DNA from: Diatrype stigma
Lineage: Eukaryota; Ascomycota; Sordariomycetes; Xylariales; Diatrypaceae
Reading direction: 5' to 3'
Assembly (NCBI GenBank): GCA_022225965.2
Contig: JAKJXP020000022.1
Location: 434,001-498,000, forward strand
Length of the DNA stretch: 64,000 nucleotides
Below, piece after piece: positions 33,513-44,071 of the stretch. The position numbers and the translations under genes are program-made. The notes below the pieces were generated by a model, which worked only from the letters and a program-made list of their open reading frames with translations, was not told the DNA's origin and made no database searches. Position 1 is the stretch's first letter; each line of letters begins with the position of its first letter.

Positions 33513-36500
33513 TCACCGATTCTGTGAGCTCTGGCCTCTGAGCTCTCGTAACCTATTGCTCAAAACCTCCCTTGTCCTGAGAAGGCCTGGGTCATTACCG
33601 GCTGAAGTCCGAAGTGCGTCGATGGCAATCCGCAAAGATATCTCTGAGTTGACATCTACGCAACTTTGATTCGTAGCATGGGTTTTTCCGCATATGAAGC
33701 AAGAGTTTCCCCCACCAACTACCCTTTGAGAATTACCGTGAGCAGTCATAGCGGGTTGGGTTGACGTCGGCTGGGGACGTAAGTAGTTTTGGAATTTCAT
33801 TGTGTCCTGGGGAGGGTGGATAGGGGTGACTTGGGGTATAGGGGGTCTTTGGTTGTTAGCAAGTTGAGGACCACCACGCCCTGCTATCGATACTACAAAG
33901 TTAGAATTGCTTCTCGGCTGAGGCTGATTGGGTATCGAGTATGGCAGCGTCGGTGGTGGTACTGCCGATTGTTTGACCATCGTCGGTGGAACTGCTGTCT
34001 GTGAGGCTGCCAACGGTGGCCGCTTTGCCGCTGGGGGCGGCCGGTTCAGACGAGGCCTCCCCCGTTTCCTGGGCTGGCTGGGTTGAGGATAGGGCAATTG
34101 CGGATGGGTCATTGGGAGACTGGTCGTCGGGAAGTTGGCCATGGTAAGGTTGGCCATCTGAAAGTTCGCCGTCGGCAGGCTGGCCATGGGAGGGTTGGGC
34201 GTTGGAAGGTTGGGCGTTGGAAGGCTGTTCACTGGTAGAGCACTTGCTCCGGGAAGCTGATCCTTTTCTGTTGCTTGACGGGGTGTTAATTGTCTTCGAT
34301 TTCTTCTTTGAGCGGACGGGCGTGCTGGGCTTAGGAGCAGGGCGCTTCGTACCTTTGGTACCCTTCTGCTTAGACCGCGCCAACGTGGCAGGATCTTTGA
34401 AGCCATCGCTTTCATAGTCTTCGTCGACCTCGATTTCATTGCCATCGATGTAGAGCTCGTCGTCCATTTCGATGTCGGATCCAGCGCTATCGGCTTCCTG
34501 CGGTTGCTGTTCTGCTGTCAGGTTGCTGTGCTGGTCGTCTATATTATCAACGCCTTCAATGAAACCTACACGGCCATGGTAATCAACGCCCTGGAAATGG
34601 TTAGTAACCGAGGAATACTCCGTAGTAGTACTTTCTTTACTCACCTGAGTCCCCCTTCGTCTAGCACCACGGCCGTATTCCTTCCTCTCAGCCGCAAGCT
34701 CCCTTTCGTGTTCGAGCTCTCTCTGTTTGAGGATGTTTTCCCACACACTGGTACCCGTAGGTTCGGAGCTGTCTTTCGAATCGGCCTCGACGTTGTCTAC
34801 TAGGTTATCATTTGCCCAGACGCGGGCGAAAGAGAATTGGTTTTCCGCGGACTCTTCGTCGCCGGCGCTAGTGGCTTCAATTTGACTTCGGTCTAGTAAC
34901 TTCTCTACTGCTGCCTCATCATAAGTAATTCTCTCTTGGTCACCATCTCTGAAAAGTGCTTCTGCCGCATGCTTCAGGAGCGATTCTAGGTCTTCGCCTG
35001 CTTCCTCGGTGGCATCCATACTCTCAATGAGAGCATGATCAAGAGCCATCTTTTTCCGGCCGATCTGCATGATCTTCTCTTCGACGCTGTTCTTGGTAGT
35101 AAGTTGGAAGCACAAAACCTTGTTTTTCTGTCCAATTCGGTGAGCTCGTGAAAGGGCCTGGATATCTTGGTGGGGGTTAAAGTCAGGGTCGTAGATGATG
35201 ACGGTATCTGCAGTTGCAAGATTGATGCCTACACCGCCTGCTCGAGTGGACAAAAGCATTGCAAAAAGAGGCGAGTCAGGGGCATTAAATGCATCGATGC
35301 GCTTCTGCTTAGCAAGAGCAGATAGCTGTCCATCAATTCGCGCATGCTGGAGGCCAATGTCAGTCAAAAAGTCCTCGAGAATGTCCAAATTTCGTAGAAA
35401 CTGGCTGAAGATCAGGATGCGGTGGCCCCGTTCCTGCAACTTCGGCAGCATGATGCTTAAAAGCATCAGCTTCCCGGAGGCGGACACTAAGTTGCGGTGC
35501 ATCTCCTCTTCGGTCAGTGATTTATCCTCGACCCTAGGATCGAAGCAGAATGGGTGACAGAGACATTGACGCAATTCTGACAAGATATTGACGAGACCGC
35601 TTCGTTTGCCTGCTTTGAGTTTAGCATTGGCCAAAATGGTCTTGATTAGGTCACTATTGCGGGCCATGATGCCCCTGCAAAGTCTCTCCTGGAGGATCGT
35701 CGTCGTGACAGGGAGAATAATCTGTGCCATGGGAGGGAGGAATTTGAGGACTTGGGCTTTCGTGCGCCTCAGGAAGTAGGGACGAATGAGGTCGTGAAGT
35801 TCGGGGAGGTTCTCCTTGGTCAAGTCGGCATACTTCGTGTCGAGCTCCTCGGCATTGTTCACAGGATCGATGAACTGGAGGAGATTGAAAAGTTCCCGCT
35901 TGTTGTTTTGAAGAGGGGTGCCTACTCGTTATTAGCTAACGTTTACTCTTGTAATCGTACCACTTACCAGTCAGCAGGATTCTACAGGGGATCTTCATTT
36001 GCTGAAGGGCCAGGTAAAGAAGGCCGGCCTCGTTCTTCAGTCTCTGCCCCTCGTCGACGATTAGTCCCGTCCAGTTAACTGCTTTGAAGGTACCTGCGGC
36101 ATTCGTTGCGGCTTCGTATGACATAATAACGACATGTGCTTTCATTCCATTGTTTGTGCCGCCGGGATAAAGCTCATATCGATAGGCGAGATCTTGTGCA
36201 GCTCTCCCGCCATGGTAGGCGACGACCCGGAGATCAGGCGCCCATTGTTTGAGCTCACGACGCCAGTTAGGACATGTTGCGTTGGGAACGACGATCAGGA
36301 ACGGCCAGCAGTTCGGCTTGTCATGGACAAGCGCCGTGATGAACGCTACGATCTGAACAGTCTTCCCGAGTCCCATTTCATCTGCAAGTATGACGTTTTG
36401 TTCTTGGTGGAAGTTGTAGAGGAGCCAATTCACGCCTTCCATTTGGTACTCCATCAGCTTACCACGCTGAAGAGTCGAAGGTTGTTCTTTGAGTTCACAC

Positions 36501-39500
36501 TCCTTCGAAAAATCCAAGCTTCGGTATTGCGTGATACGTTCCTTCATCTTGTTGGGAGGAACGACTGAGAAAAACTGGGTATTCACATATTCTTCGTATG
36601 CAGCTTGAAAGGCTTTCCATGGCTCCTCGCCCCAAGGTCCATCGCGAGGTGGGGGTTCATCCCAAACGGCTTCTTCATAACTAAGTCCCTGGAACTTGAC
36701 AAAGACCGAACTGATATCGTGGATGCGGCCCAGTTCCTGCTCTCGAGTGAGCTGTCCAGCGTTCTTAGGCCTCCGGCGATAAGTGACTTCGAATATTACA
36801 TCGGGAAGTAACCACTCTTCTTCTATTGCCAGCTTCACATCCATCTTAGGCAGCTTGTTTTCCTCTCTCTTGTTGAAAGACGTGCGCATTGCCGAGTGGG
36901 CCACACCAAAGACCCAAGCACCGGGCATCCAGTCATCATGGAAGTGCGATCTCGTATCCCACTTAACGAGGTACTCGATAGAATCTTCGTCGAAGTCAAG
37001 GCAGGTTTGATCTTGCTGGTAGTCCTCTTGATTGATGGGTCTCCAAGCGACGAGGGCGTGGATTTTCCATTTTGCATTCACGCAATCCTTGCATTTCCAT
37101 TCGGTCATGGAATACTCCTCGAGTCGGTCCTGCTTGATATCTTCGGTGATAACCGGCGTTGCTGCGAGTGGTGGAAGATGGTCAAAATGATACCCACGCC
37201 TACAGGTAGAACACCGGAAGAGAACGTTGTCATGGTTGTTGATCAGGTCGGGATTGACATTAGTCACCGGGTCTTCACCATTATTCTCGAGCCTGAGTTT
37301 CTCCTCCTGTTTAGGTGTCTTTCTTGAAGAGAACTCGGCACAGGATAGACCATCCGCTTTGCAAACCTGACATGTGGCGTAATTAGGCGCGCGCGAGTCC
37401 TTCTTCCGGTAATTGCCGATGCAGTACTTGCACTGGAGGACAAACTCATCGTTGGCAACTTTGGTGGCACGGTGCTCTCGCTGAGATCGGATACCGATGC
37501 ATGCTTTATGATACGTGTTCGAACAGCCCTGGCAATAGATGAAAGCACTTCTGCCACCACCATTTCCGCATGTATCACAAACGTTGGAGTGGAATCTTCG
37601 AAAGTCTGAAGTCGGGGAAAGATGTTGAAAATTTTCCTTGATCGTAGCATATTTCGGGGCAATAGGGCCTTTCTCTTCAATGACTTCGTATTCATCATCA
37701 AGTTCCGCCTCTCGCATGCTTTTGTAAGGTCTGTTTGATCGCCGAGAGCGTCGGGCAGGCTCAAACTCGATTGAAGACTCGCGATCTTTCTTAGTAGGTT
37801 GAGTAGTAGATCGCAACGGTCGCAACGACCTCTTCTTTTTCCGTGCCGAGAGCCTCTTCGTGGGTCTCACATCAGAGATAACTGGAAAATAAGTATCACC
37901 GTCATCTTCGTCCTCGTCATCCGCGGGAGGCAGTCGTGAGAGCTCATCGGACGAGTCGCCGTTATAGTGTTGGGCAGGTTGAGTATGAGCTTTCGTCTGG
38001 CGGATCTCTCTGGTAGAGGCCCTAGACTTGCGCGTCCGGGCATCATCACCGTCATCATCTTCGGACGATTCGAAAGACAATTGTCGTGCTGAAGCCTGAT
38101 TGTCAGCAGACGCTTGACGAGAAGGATTTCGTCTTCCACGACGTCCTTTAGATAGCGCAGTCTTGCGGGGATAGTCCGAGTCATTGGACCCAGACTCGGT
38201 GTAATCATCCTCAGGATGAGCTTCCAGATTCGAAGATCTACCCATGTCGAGTGAACCCCACTGGGCGAATCTCGGATCCTCCCAGAAAGCCTGTGTCTGT
38301 TGAGGTCCGCGCTCTTGCTCTAGCAAGTCATCATACGCAACCTTTTGAGAAGTAGTCAGTAAATCGAACTGTCCTGTTCAAGTGATAAATAAAAGCAAAT
38401 GCAATGGTTAGGAATCCAGCCACTCCAGGGAGAGTGGATGCCACATGCACCATGAGAGCAGAGTGAGACAGGTGTTCGCGCCACTGGGAGGAGGGCAGGA
38501 TAGGCTGCCCCCAGGGAGTCCTTGAAATCCCGAAAAGTGAAACTTGCTGTGGCAGCATAGATTCACGTTGGAGCAAACCAGACATAAACAGCATCGGCAT
38601 AATAGGGCATACCATTCTGTTTGATATTTTTGAGGCGAGGCAGGCAGGCTTCTGCGCGGTGGAGGGTTGTAGGTTTCAAAGAATCTTGAGAGCTGCTGAG
38701 TTGAAAGAAGACTGGGTAGAAGTTGTGCGGATAAGACGAAACGAGAGGAAAAGTAGATGGGTATAATAATTAGGTGTTTAGTGATGAATGGAAGTAATAC
38801 CTGGATGGAATAGAACAAGGCCAATCTCATCACACCGGGCAGGTGCAGGGTTTTCTGCGGGAAGGTGCTGGATTTGCTGAGGTATCAAAGGAGGAAGGAA
38901 CCAAGTGCAGGGAAATACATGGACGAGGAATTGTGTCAATTCCCAGGCCAATGAGCAGCCCGTGGTTATAGTGATGGGGTTCTTTGATGTAACCGATATT
39001 GGTGAGATGATGGTTGTTGTGCTGGTGATGTTTGGGGAGGGAAGTTATGGAGTGTTGGCAGCAGGGTACTTCGTATATCGGATTTCATTTGGGCTGGGCC
39101 ATCCACAAAGATCTTGAGAGAAGGCACATATATCTCCAATCTCCAATATAATACGCCAGCTTCGTATGCAAAGGCATTACTGATAGGTGTAGTTGGGGAG
39201 TAAAGCCCTTCCAGCAAAGGAATATGGCAAAGACTTACCTGGTCTATACGTCCATCGGAATACTCCACACTATACCATGTCTGGTCTCCAATGCGAATCT
39301 CGTCAAGAACGCGATCAACTACGAAGCTCGGAGATAGTCGCTCATAGGCCTCTGGGTCTGGCGGTGGAGTGAGGACGACCTCGATAGAATGACCTGGAGG
39401 TTTTATAGTCGTCCATGTGTTTACTTCCAACTCGGGGTCTTCATGTAGCTCGCCCACATCATCTACCTGGAGCTCGTCCACATCATCTTCTTGGGGCTCG

Positions 39501-39748
39501 TCCACATCCATCTGCTGTACCTCCGCGCTTGCATTACTGCCACTGGGACTGCCATCCCGGCCTCCATTCGTATCTTGGGGTGTAGTGGTCTGAGGTGCTG
39601 CGAGCTCTGCTGGTTGCAATGGATCGAACCATTGCTCTGACGCCTCCGTAGGTGCTTCCATTGCCACGGGCGCCTCTCGCATAGGGCTGTCTTGGTCAGG
39701 AGCCACGATATCTGTCGCGGTCTCGACGCTATCCCCCATGCCTTCCAT
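33513..39748 (-). CDS. mit1: Mit1/Chd3-type SNF2 chromatin remodeller (chromo, PHD, helicase, AT-hook)
   Basis: Proposed exons: 39748-39239, 38341-35968, 35921-34645, 34590-34244 and 34077-33513, about 1690 residues. Intron 1 splits a chromo-like domain (VDRVLDEIRIGDQTWYSVEY ... VAYDDLLEQERGPQQ). Then come a PHD finger (CDTCG...YCQGC...YHKAC, about 425-475), a second Cys/His cluster (about 495-590), further chromo-like segments (EYLVKWDTRSHFHDDWMPG) and the SNF2 ATPase: Walker A LADEMGLGKTVQ (about 824-836), LIVDEGQRLKNE in place of DEAH, RILIFSQF, and ALSRAHRIGQKNKV in the last helicase motif. The C-terminus has an AT-hook (RKRGRPRL) and a zinc knuckle CFICGKTHATNQSC. The family evicts or positions nucleosomes in histone-deacetylase silencing complexes (SHREC in fission yeast). 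The last intron (166 nt, weak donor GTGCTC) is inferred from the frame change. Confidence 0.85.
34100..34235. repeat. 15-bp tandem repeats at the 3' end of the remodeller gene
   Basis: About eight imperfect 15-base units (consensus near GGAAGGTTGGGCGTT on the + strand). They read as pentapeptides in two frames: QPSNA-like units in one and LPTPN-like units in the other. In the exon model given for the remodeller they are intronic. Confidence 0.75.
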
Positions 39749-40737
39749 CGTGTGGGCTATATCAATTCCCCCTCCTGTATTGCGCAAACAGCTGAAACGT
39801 CAAATCATATCTCGTCCAGACAGTCGATCAATCCGGTTATTAGGTAGTCATCGGGTTCAGAAGGGTATCTAGAGTCGCAGTCAGCATTGGAAGGGAATCG
39901 CAGTATAAGAGAACTGCTGTGGCATCAAGAACGGGTCGCATACCATTGAAGAATAGATGCCAAAGCGGTACTATAAAGGCGCAATGGGGAGTGACAGGGG
40001 GTGTCGAGTATCAGTTCACGATCTTGTCGTGATTCAGAGTCGATATAGAGTCGACGGGGCAGAACGCGCATTGGATTTCGAATTTACGCGTTGCATTCAC
40101 TTAGTTAATTGCCGGTACCAAAGTATCTACGTAGTGCTTATGTAGGTACCTACCTTATGAATGTAGGTACTTACCCACTACCCACTCCCTATTTGGTACT
40201 AGCATTACCATGGCTGCCATGTAAGAGGATCGATAAGACAAGCAAGCGTCGACGATAACAACCCGTTAGAGAGCCAGCCCACTTTCGTCGGGTCTCAAGA
40301 TTCCATGTGCCAGTAGCGGGGCAGTGCGGCCAGTGCCAGGCAACATGTGGTTGGTGGGGCATCAGGATACATAAGGGACGAGCCTAGCCTGCCAGCCTGC
40401 CAGCCTGCCTTGGGCCTTGGCCCTTAAGTATTCAGTCTAAACTAGACTATAGGCCCTAGTAGGTCTGTATGTACCGATAACTATATCTTAAGTGCCACTG
40501 CTGAGTGAAGAGTGAAGATCTGCAAGCTAAGATAATCGATAAGCAAGGAAAGTTTGCTGCACAAATGATCACCACGACAATATCTCCTTCAGCTTTTCCA
40601 TTGTCAGGCATATTACCGATTCAGTACCGATTCAGTACCCTAGGAACACTGGGAATACAGAGTTTCTTGGCTATTCCCTCCTTGTTACCAAGCCGGTTCT
40701 TTTTTGCACCTCGTAAATCATTCACTCAGAGGTTGTG
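39749..40737. other. divergent upstream region of remodeller and MRM1, 0.99 kb
   Basis: Contains the promoters of both genes. Visible are GTAGGTACCTACCTTATGAATG-type inverted motifs near 40141-40170 and a GCCTGCCA triple repeat at 40389-40410. Nothing coding. Confidence 0.6.
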
Positions 40738-42747
40738 ATGCGACAACTCAATGTGCCATGTTTACTTTGTAGACATATAGGATTGTCCACTTATCCACGT
40801 CTAGGCACATCCCTCCTCGCCCGCACATCTCTTCGGGCTTCCTCCCTTTCAGCTATCCACCGTGGACTTCGTAATTCAGAGAAGGCAAGGCCACAAGGTT
40901 TTAAGCCTGCCGCCCTGGAAACAGCGCCTACTATTCGATTCAAGCGTGCAGGTTCTGTCACCGATCCTCCGCTACAATTCAAGGATAGGCCATGGACCGG
41001 GAAAAAGTCGACCAAGGATAAGTGGGAAAAACCGACTTATAAGCTCAAGAAAGGCAAAAAGGATATAACGGAAGGACGTCCAAAGGGGAAATCAAGACGT
41101 GCGCGTTTCAATGACCCAGATAGCAGTTTCGGGAAGAAGAGTCTAGTCTTCCAAGCCAAACATGGCATGTTGGGAGTGGAAGGAGAGAATGTCGGGTTTG
41201 GTTATCCGGGACCGATACCAGAAAAGCACAAACCAATCTCGAAGGATGATTTTGAAAGAGCGCTTCGGCGGCTAGATAAACCCAAGCCACAACCCCAACT
41301 TAAGGAACGGTTCGATAATTCATTCAGGAGCCAGTCTGAGACCCGGTCTCACCACCGACCCGGGAATCACATCGAGCACCGAGTCGAAACCCGACCTGAC
41401 AAAAGACACGACGGCCGATTTTCCAGGGACATGCCCAAGGCGACGAGAGAGAGACCATACAAACCAAATTTTTTACAGAGTAGATCTGCGGGTCGATCCG
41501 AAGACGGGCTGCCGCCTAGGAAAATAGCCTTGGACCAACCTCCACGATTCGCAGCCCAACCCCGGAAGCCAGAAGGCGCAGAGAAGGAAACAGATTTCAA
41601 ACCTCGGTCCTCTTCGGACACGCCTCAAGTGAAGGAAGAAGAAGGCACATTCCAGGCGCACCGCAGTGGTTCTCTGTACCCGGAACGTCCTATGTACTCG
41701 GAGCGTCCTCAACACCAAGACAAAGTTGACGGGCCTATTCGAATCCACCACACCACTGCGGTGTCTCAATTCCTATATGGTCGCTCTGTAGTCGAAGCAG
41801 CGCTGAAGAACGGCCGGAGGAAAATCTATCGCCTGTACATATACAGTGGGGACGCTCGAAAGGACGTCTCTCTCTCCCAGGATGTCGAACTCATGAAACT
41901 AGCGTCGTACAAAGATGTCAAGATCATCAAGGTGCCTAGAGCTGATCTACGCTTGCTGAATGAGATGAGTGGCGGCAGACCTCATAACGGCTGCGTCCTC
42001 GAGGCATCCCCCTTGCCGATGCCCCCAATCAAGTGTCTAGGCGTATTATCCCAGGATGTAGAGGACCTCAACGCACCCGAGAAGCCTGGCGAACGGTGGT
42101 TTGGTGTTGTTCCGACGTGGCAATCCCAAGAAGAAGTCGAAATCAATGGATCAATGAACAATATCATATACCAGCTTCCTCGGGACCGTAAGCCGTTCGT
42201 CCTACTGCTAGAGGGTATTCTAGACCCGGGTAACCTAGGCGCCATTCTGCGGTCAGCCGCATTCCTAGGTGTCAATGGCGTAGCCATCTCGAAAGACCTC
42301 TCGGCAGGCTTGACGGCAGTGGCGCTCAAGGCGTCGGCAGGGGCATCGGAGTCCCTAACGCTGTTCTCAGTGCGTAACACCACCGACTTCCTCCACCGTT
42401 CCAAGGAGGCGGGTTGGCTAGTCTATGCAGCGGTTCCGTCCACGTCCCGGTCCAGGGGCAATTCGCATATGAATGTCGACCGTCTGGAGTCGTATGATCC
42501 GTTGGCGACGCGCCCGACCATATTGGTGGTGGGCAGCGAGGGAGAGGGTCTGACCCAGAAGGTCAGGCGCGCGGCCGACATGCAAGTGTCGATTCCCAGC
42601 CCAGCCGGGCTGTACAGCACCGTTGACAGCTTGAACGTGAGCGTCGCGACCGGTATCCTATGCGCTGCTTTCATGAAGAAACAGCATGGTGGATTCGAAA
42701 TCGAGGAGTCGGTACCTACAGAGAATGAGGAAGATAGCCTTTGGTGA
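40738..42747 (+). CDS. MRM1: mitochondrial large-subunit rRNA 2'-O-ribose methyltransferase Mrm1 (SpoU/TrmH family)
   Basis: An intronless frame of 669 residues from the ATG at 40738; an in-frame GTG one codon upstream was not used. The first ~40 residues are rich in Arg, Ser and Leu and lack acids (RHIGLSTYPRLGTSLLARTS), a mitochondrial presequence. A long basic linker follows, then the SpoU substrate-binding domain (FLYGRSVVEAALKNGRRK, about 340) and the knotted SPOUT methyltransferase domain: motif 1 ILDPGNLGAILRSAAFLG (about 495), motif 2 VVGSEGEGLTQKVRRAADMQ (about 597) and motif 3 SLNVSVATGILCAAF (about 630). The yeast protein (PET56) forms Gm2270 in the 21S rRNA peptidyl-transferase centre. 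The linker (about 60-330) is longer than in yeast and appears disordered. Confidence 0.92.
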   Translation: MRQLNVPCLLCRHIGLSTYPRLGTSLLARTSLRASSLSAIHRGLRNSEKARPQGFKPAALETAPTIRFKRAGSVTDPPLQFKDRPWTGKKSTKDKWEKPTYKLKKGKKDITEGRPKGKSRRARFNDPDSSFGKKSLVFQAKHGMLGVEGENVGFGYPGPIPEKHKPISKDDFERALRRLDKPKPQPQLKERFDNSFRSQSETRSHHRPGNHIEHRVETRPDKRHDGRFSRDMPKATRERPYKPNFLQSRSAGRSEDGLPPRKIALDQPPRFAAQPRKPEGAEKETDFKPRSSSDTPQVKEEEGTFQAHRSGSLYPERPMYSERPQHQDKVDGPIRIHHTTAVSQFLYGRSVVEAALKNGRRKIYRLYIYSGDARKDVSLSQDVELMKLASYKDVKIIKVPRADLRLLNEMSGGRPHNGCVLEASPLPMPPIKCLGVLSQDVEDLNAPEKPGERWFGVVPTWQSQEEVEINGSMNNIIYQLPRDRKPFVLLLEGILDPGNLGAILRSAAFLGVNGVAISKDLSAGLTAVALKASAGASESLTLFSVRNTTDFLHRSKEAGWLVYAAVPSTSRSRGNSHMNVDRLESYDPLATRPTILVVGSEGEGLTQKVRRAADMQVSIPSPAGLYSTVDSLNVSVATGILCAAFMKKQHGGFEIEESVPTENEEDSLW

Positions 42748-44071
42748 AGCAACATTCAAGCGTTATAATTATAGGTCTGTTGAGCATCTATACGATATGA
42801 CGCCGCAGTGTATGCCATGATCATGTATATATGATGTAGAATATTATTAGAAACCACTGTACAACAACAGACCAGATCCCCTTTCCACGGTAGGTGGTAT
42901 CTACCTAACTACTCGATCACGGGCGCAATGCTGCAGACTTTATTTATTCTGCTTATGTAACAAGCCGGGATCTGCAACGAGCTCCCGTCGATCAATGCAC
43001 GGCGGGTGGTAGTCTTGGCAACAGTGGTTCTAGAAGCCTGCCTTGCATAACATTAGATGGATCAGATAGATAACTACCTAGGTAGCTAGAACCTGGAGAC
43101 ATCTGCTACACAGGTAGCCAGTGCATAGTGACCAATTGACTATATATTACATGTCGTAGATAATTATAGTCAATACTGGCTTTTATTACAATGTATATCA
43201 GTTCCGGATCTGAGACGAATCATTGCCGAGTCCGCTGTCATGCTGTCGTGACTGGGCGCCGGGAATATATATAGAAAAAAGGACAACACCCGCGCTGTTG
43301 CGTCGTGCTGCCACGCCATTGAATCTCGGTGAATCGGTGATGCCCAAGAACGAACCTGGTTGGCACAGATCAACCGGGTCCCGTAGCAGACTTAAGCTAG
43401 TTATTGCTAGGTGCTTACTTAGTCCGCTGTCATGGTGGATTCCGCTCGATTGTGCTTCGTATTGTATTGTACAACTCAACGAACGGCTGAGCCTTGCCGG
43501 CCAGGCACATGCAACATGCAACATGCAACATGCAGCATTCGGACATAGTTAGAGGACGCCCGCCAGCCAGCAATTCAGGCCAGGGCCAGCCACCGATTTG
43601 CAAACGCGTTCTTTTTTTGGTCTTCGCCCGGGTGGGCAGTGCGCCGCTGCCGCCGCCGCCGCCTCACTTCGAGGCTTTTGCTCGACTTTGGATGATTCTA
43701 CTGGATTGCTTTATCGTATTGGAGATCTTGTTGATACCTGCTTACTTACCTTTAAACATGTAGTTACGAATTGTACGAACTTCTCATGAGCCAATGTTTG
43801 AATGTGAACCTACGTCAGCACCTTCTTCACCCAGACATATACAAGGCAATCAGATGTTGTTACTTATGTGTGTTATCGTGACTTTGGGCCACTACTAACA
43901 ACTATATCGTTGTCATCTCTTGGAGTATTGACACAATCCGATTCCGAAATCTGGATTGACCTTATCTTACCTCCTGCTACAGTATTTGCATGCACTCACT
44001 CACTCACTCGCTCGCTCCGCTACTTCCCCAAATCGCTCCCGACGCAACAAGCTGCGCGGCAAGCAAGCAAA
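42748..44071. other. intergenic region, 1.3 kb
   Basis: 3' flank of MRM1 and promoter/leader of the second cysteine-rich gene. Contains an ACTACCTAGGTAGCTAG motif at 43073-43089 and four tandem ACATGCA units at 43507-43534. CACTCACTCACTCGCTCGCTC lies in the leader at about 43993-44015. No additional gene. Confidence 0.6.
43507..43534. repeat. four tandem ACATGCA units
   Basis: Perfect 7-bp tandem repeat, directly visible, 540 bp upstream of the GPI-type cysteine-rich gene. GCATGC-like half sites could bind regulators, but that is speculation. Confidence 0.85.

Noticed and set aside
43198..43552. Pair of overlapping ~108-codon frames on both strands
   Set aside because: Mutually antisense, no protein features; one ends in the ACATGCA repeat.
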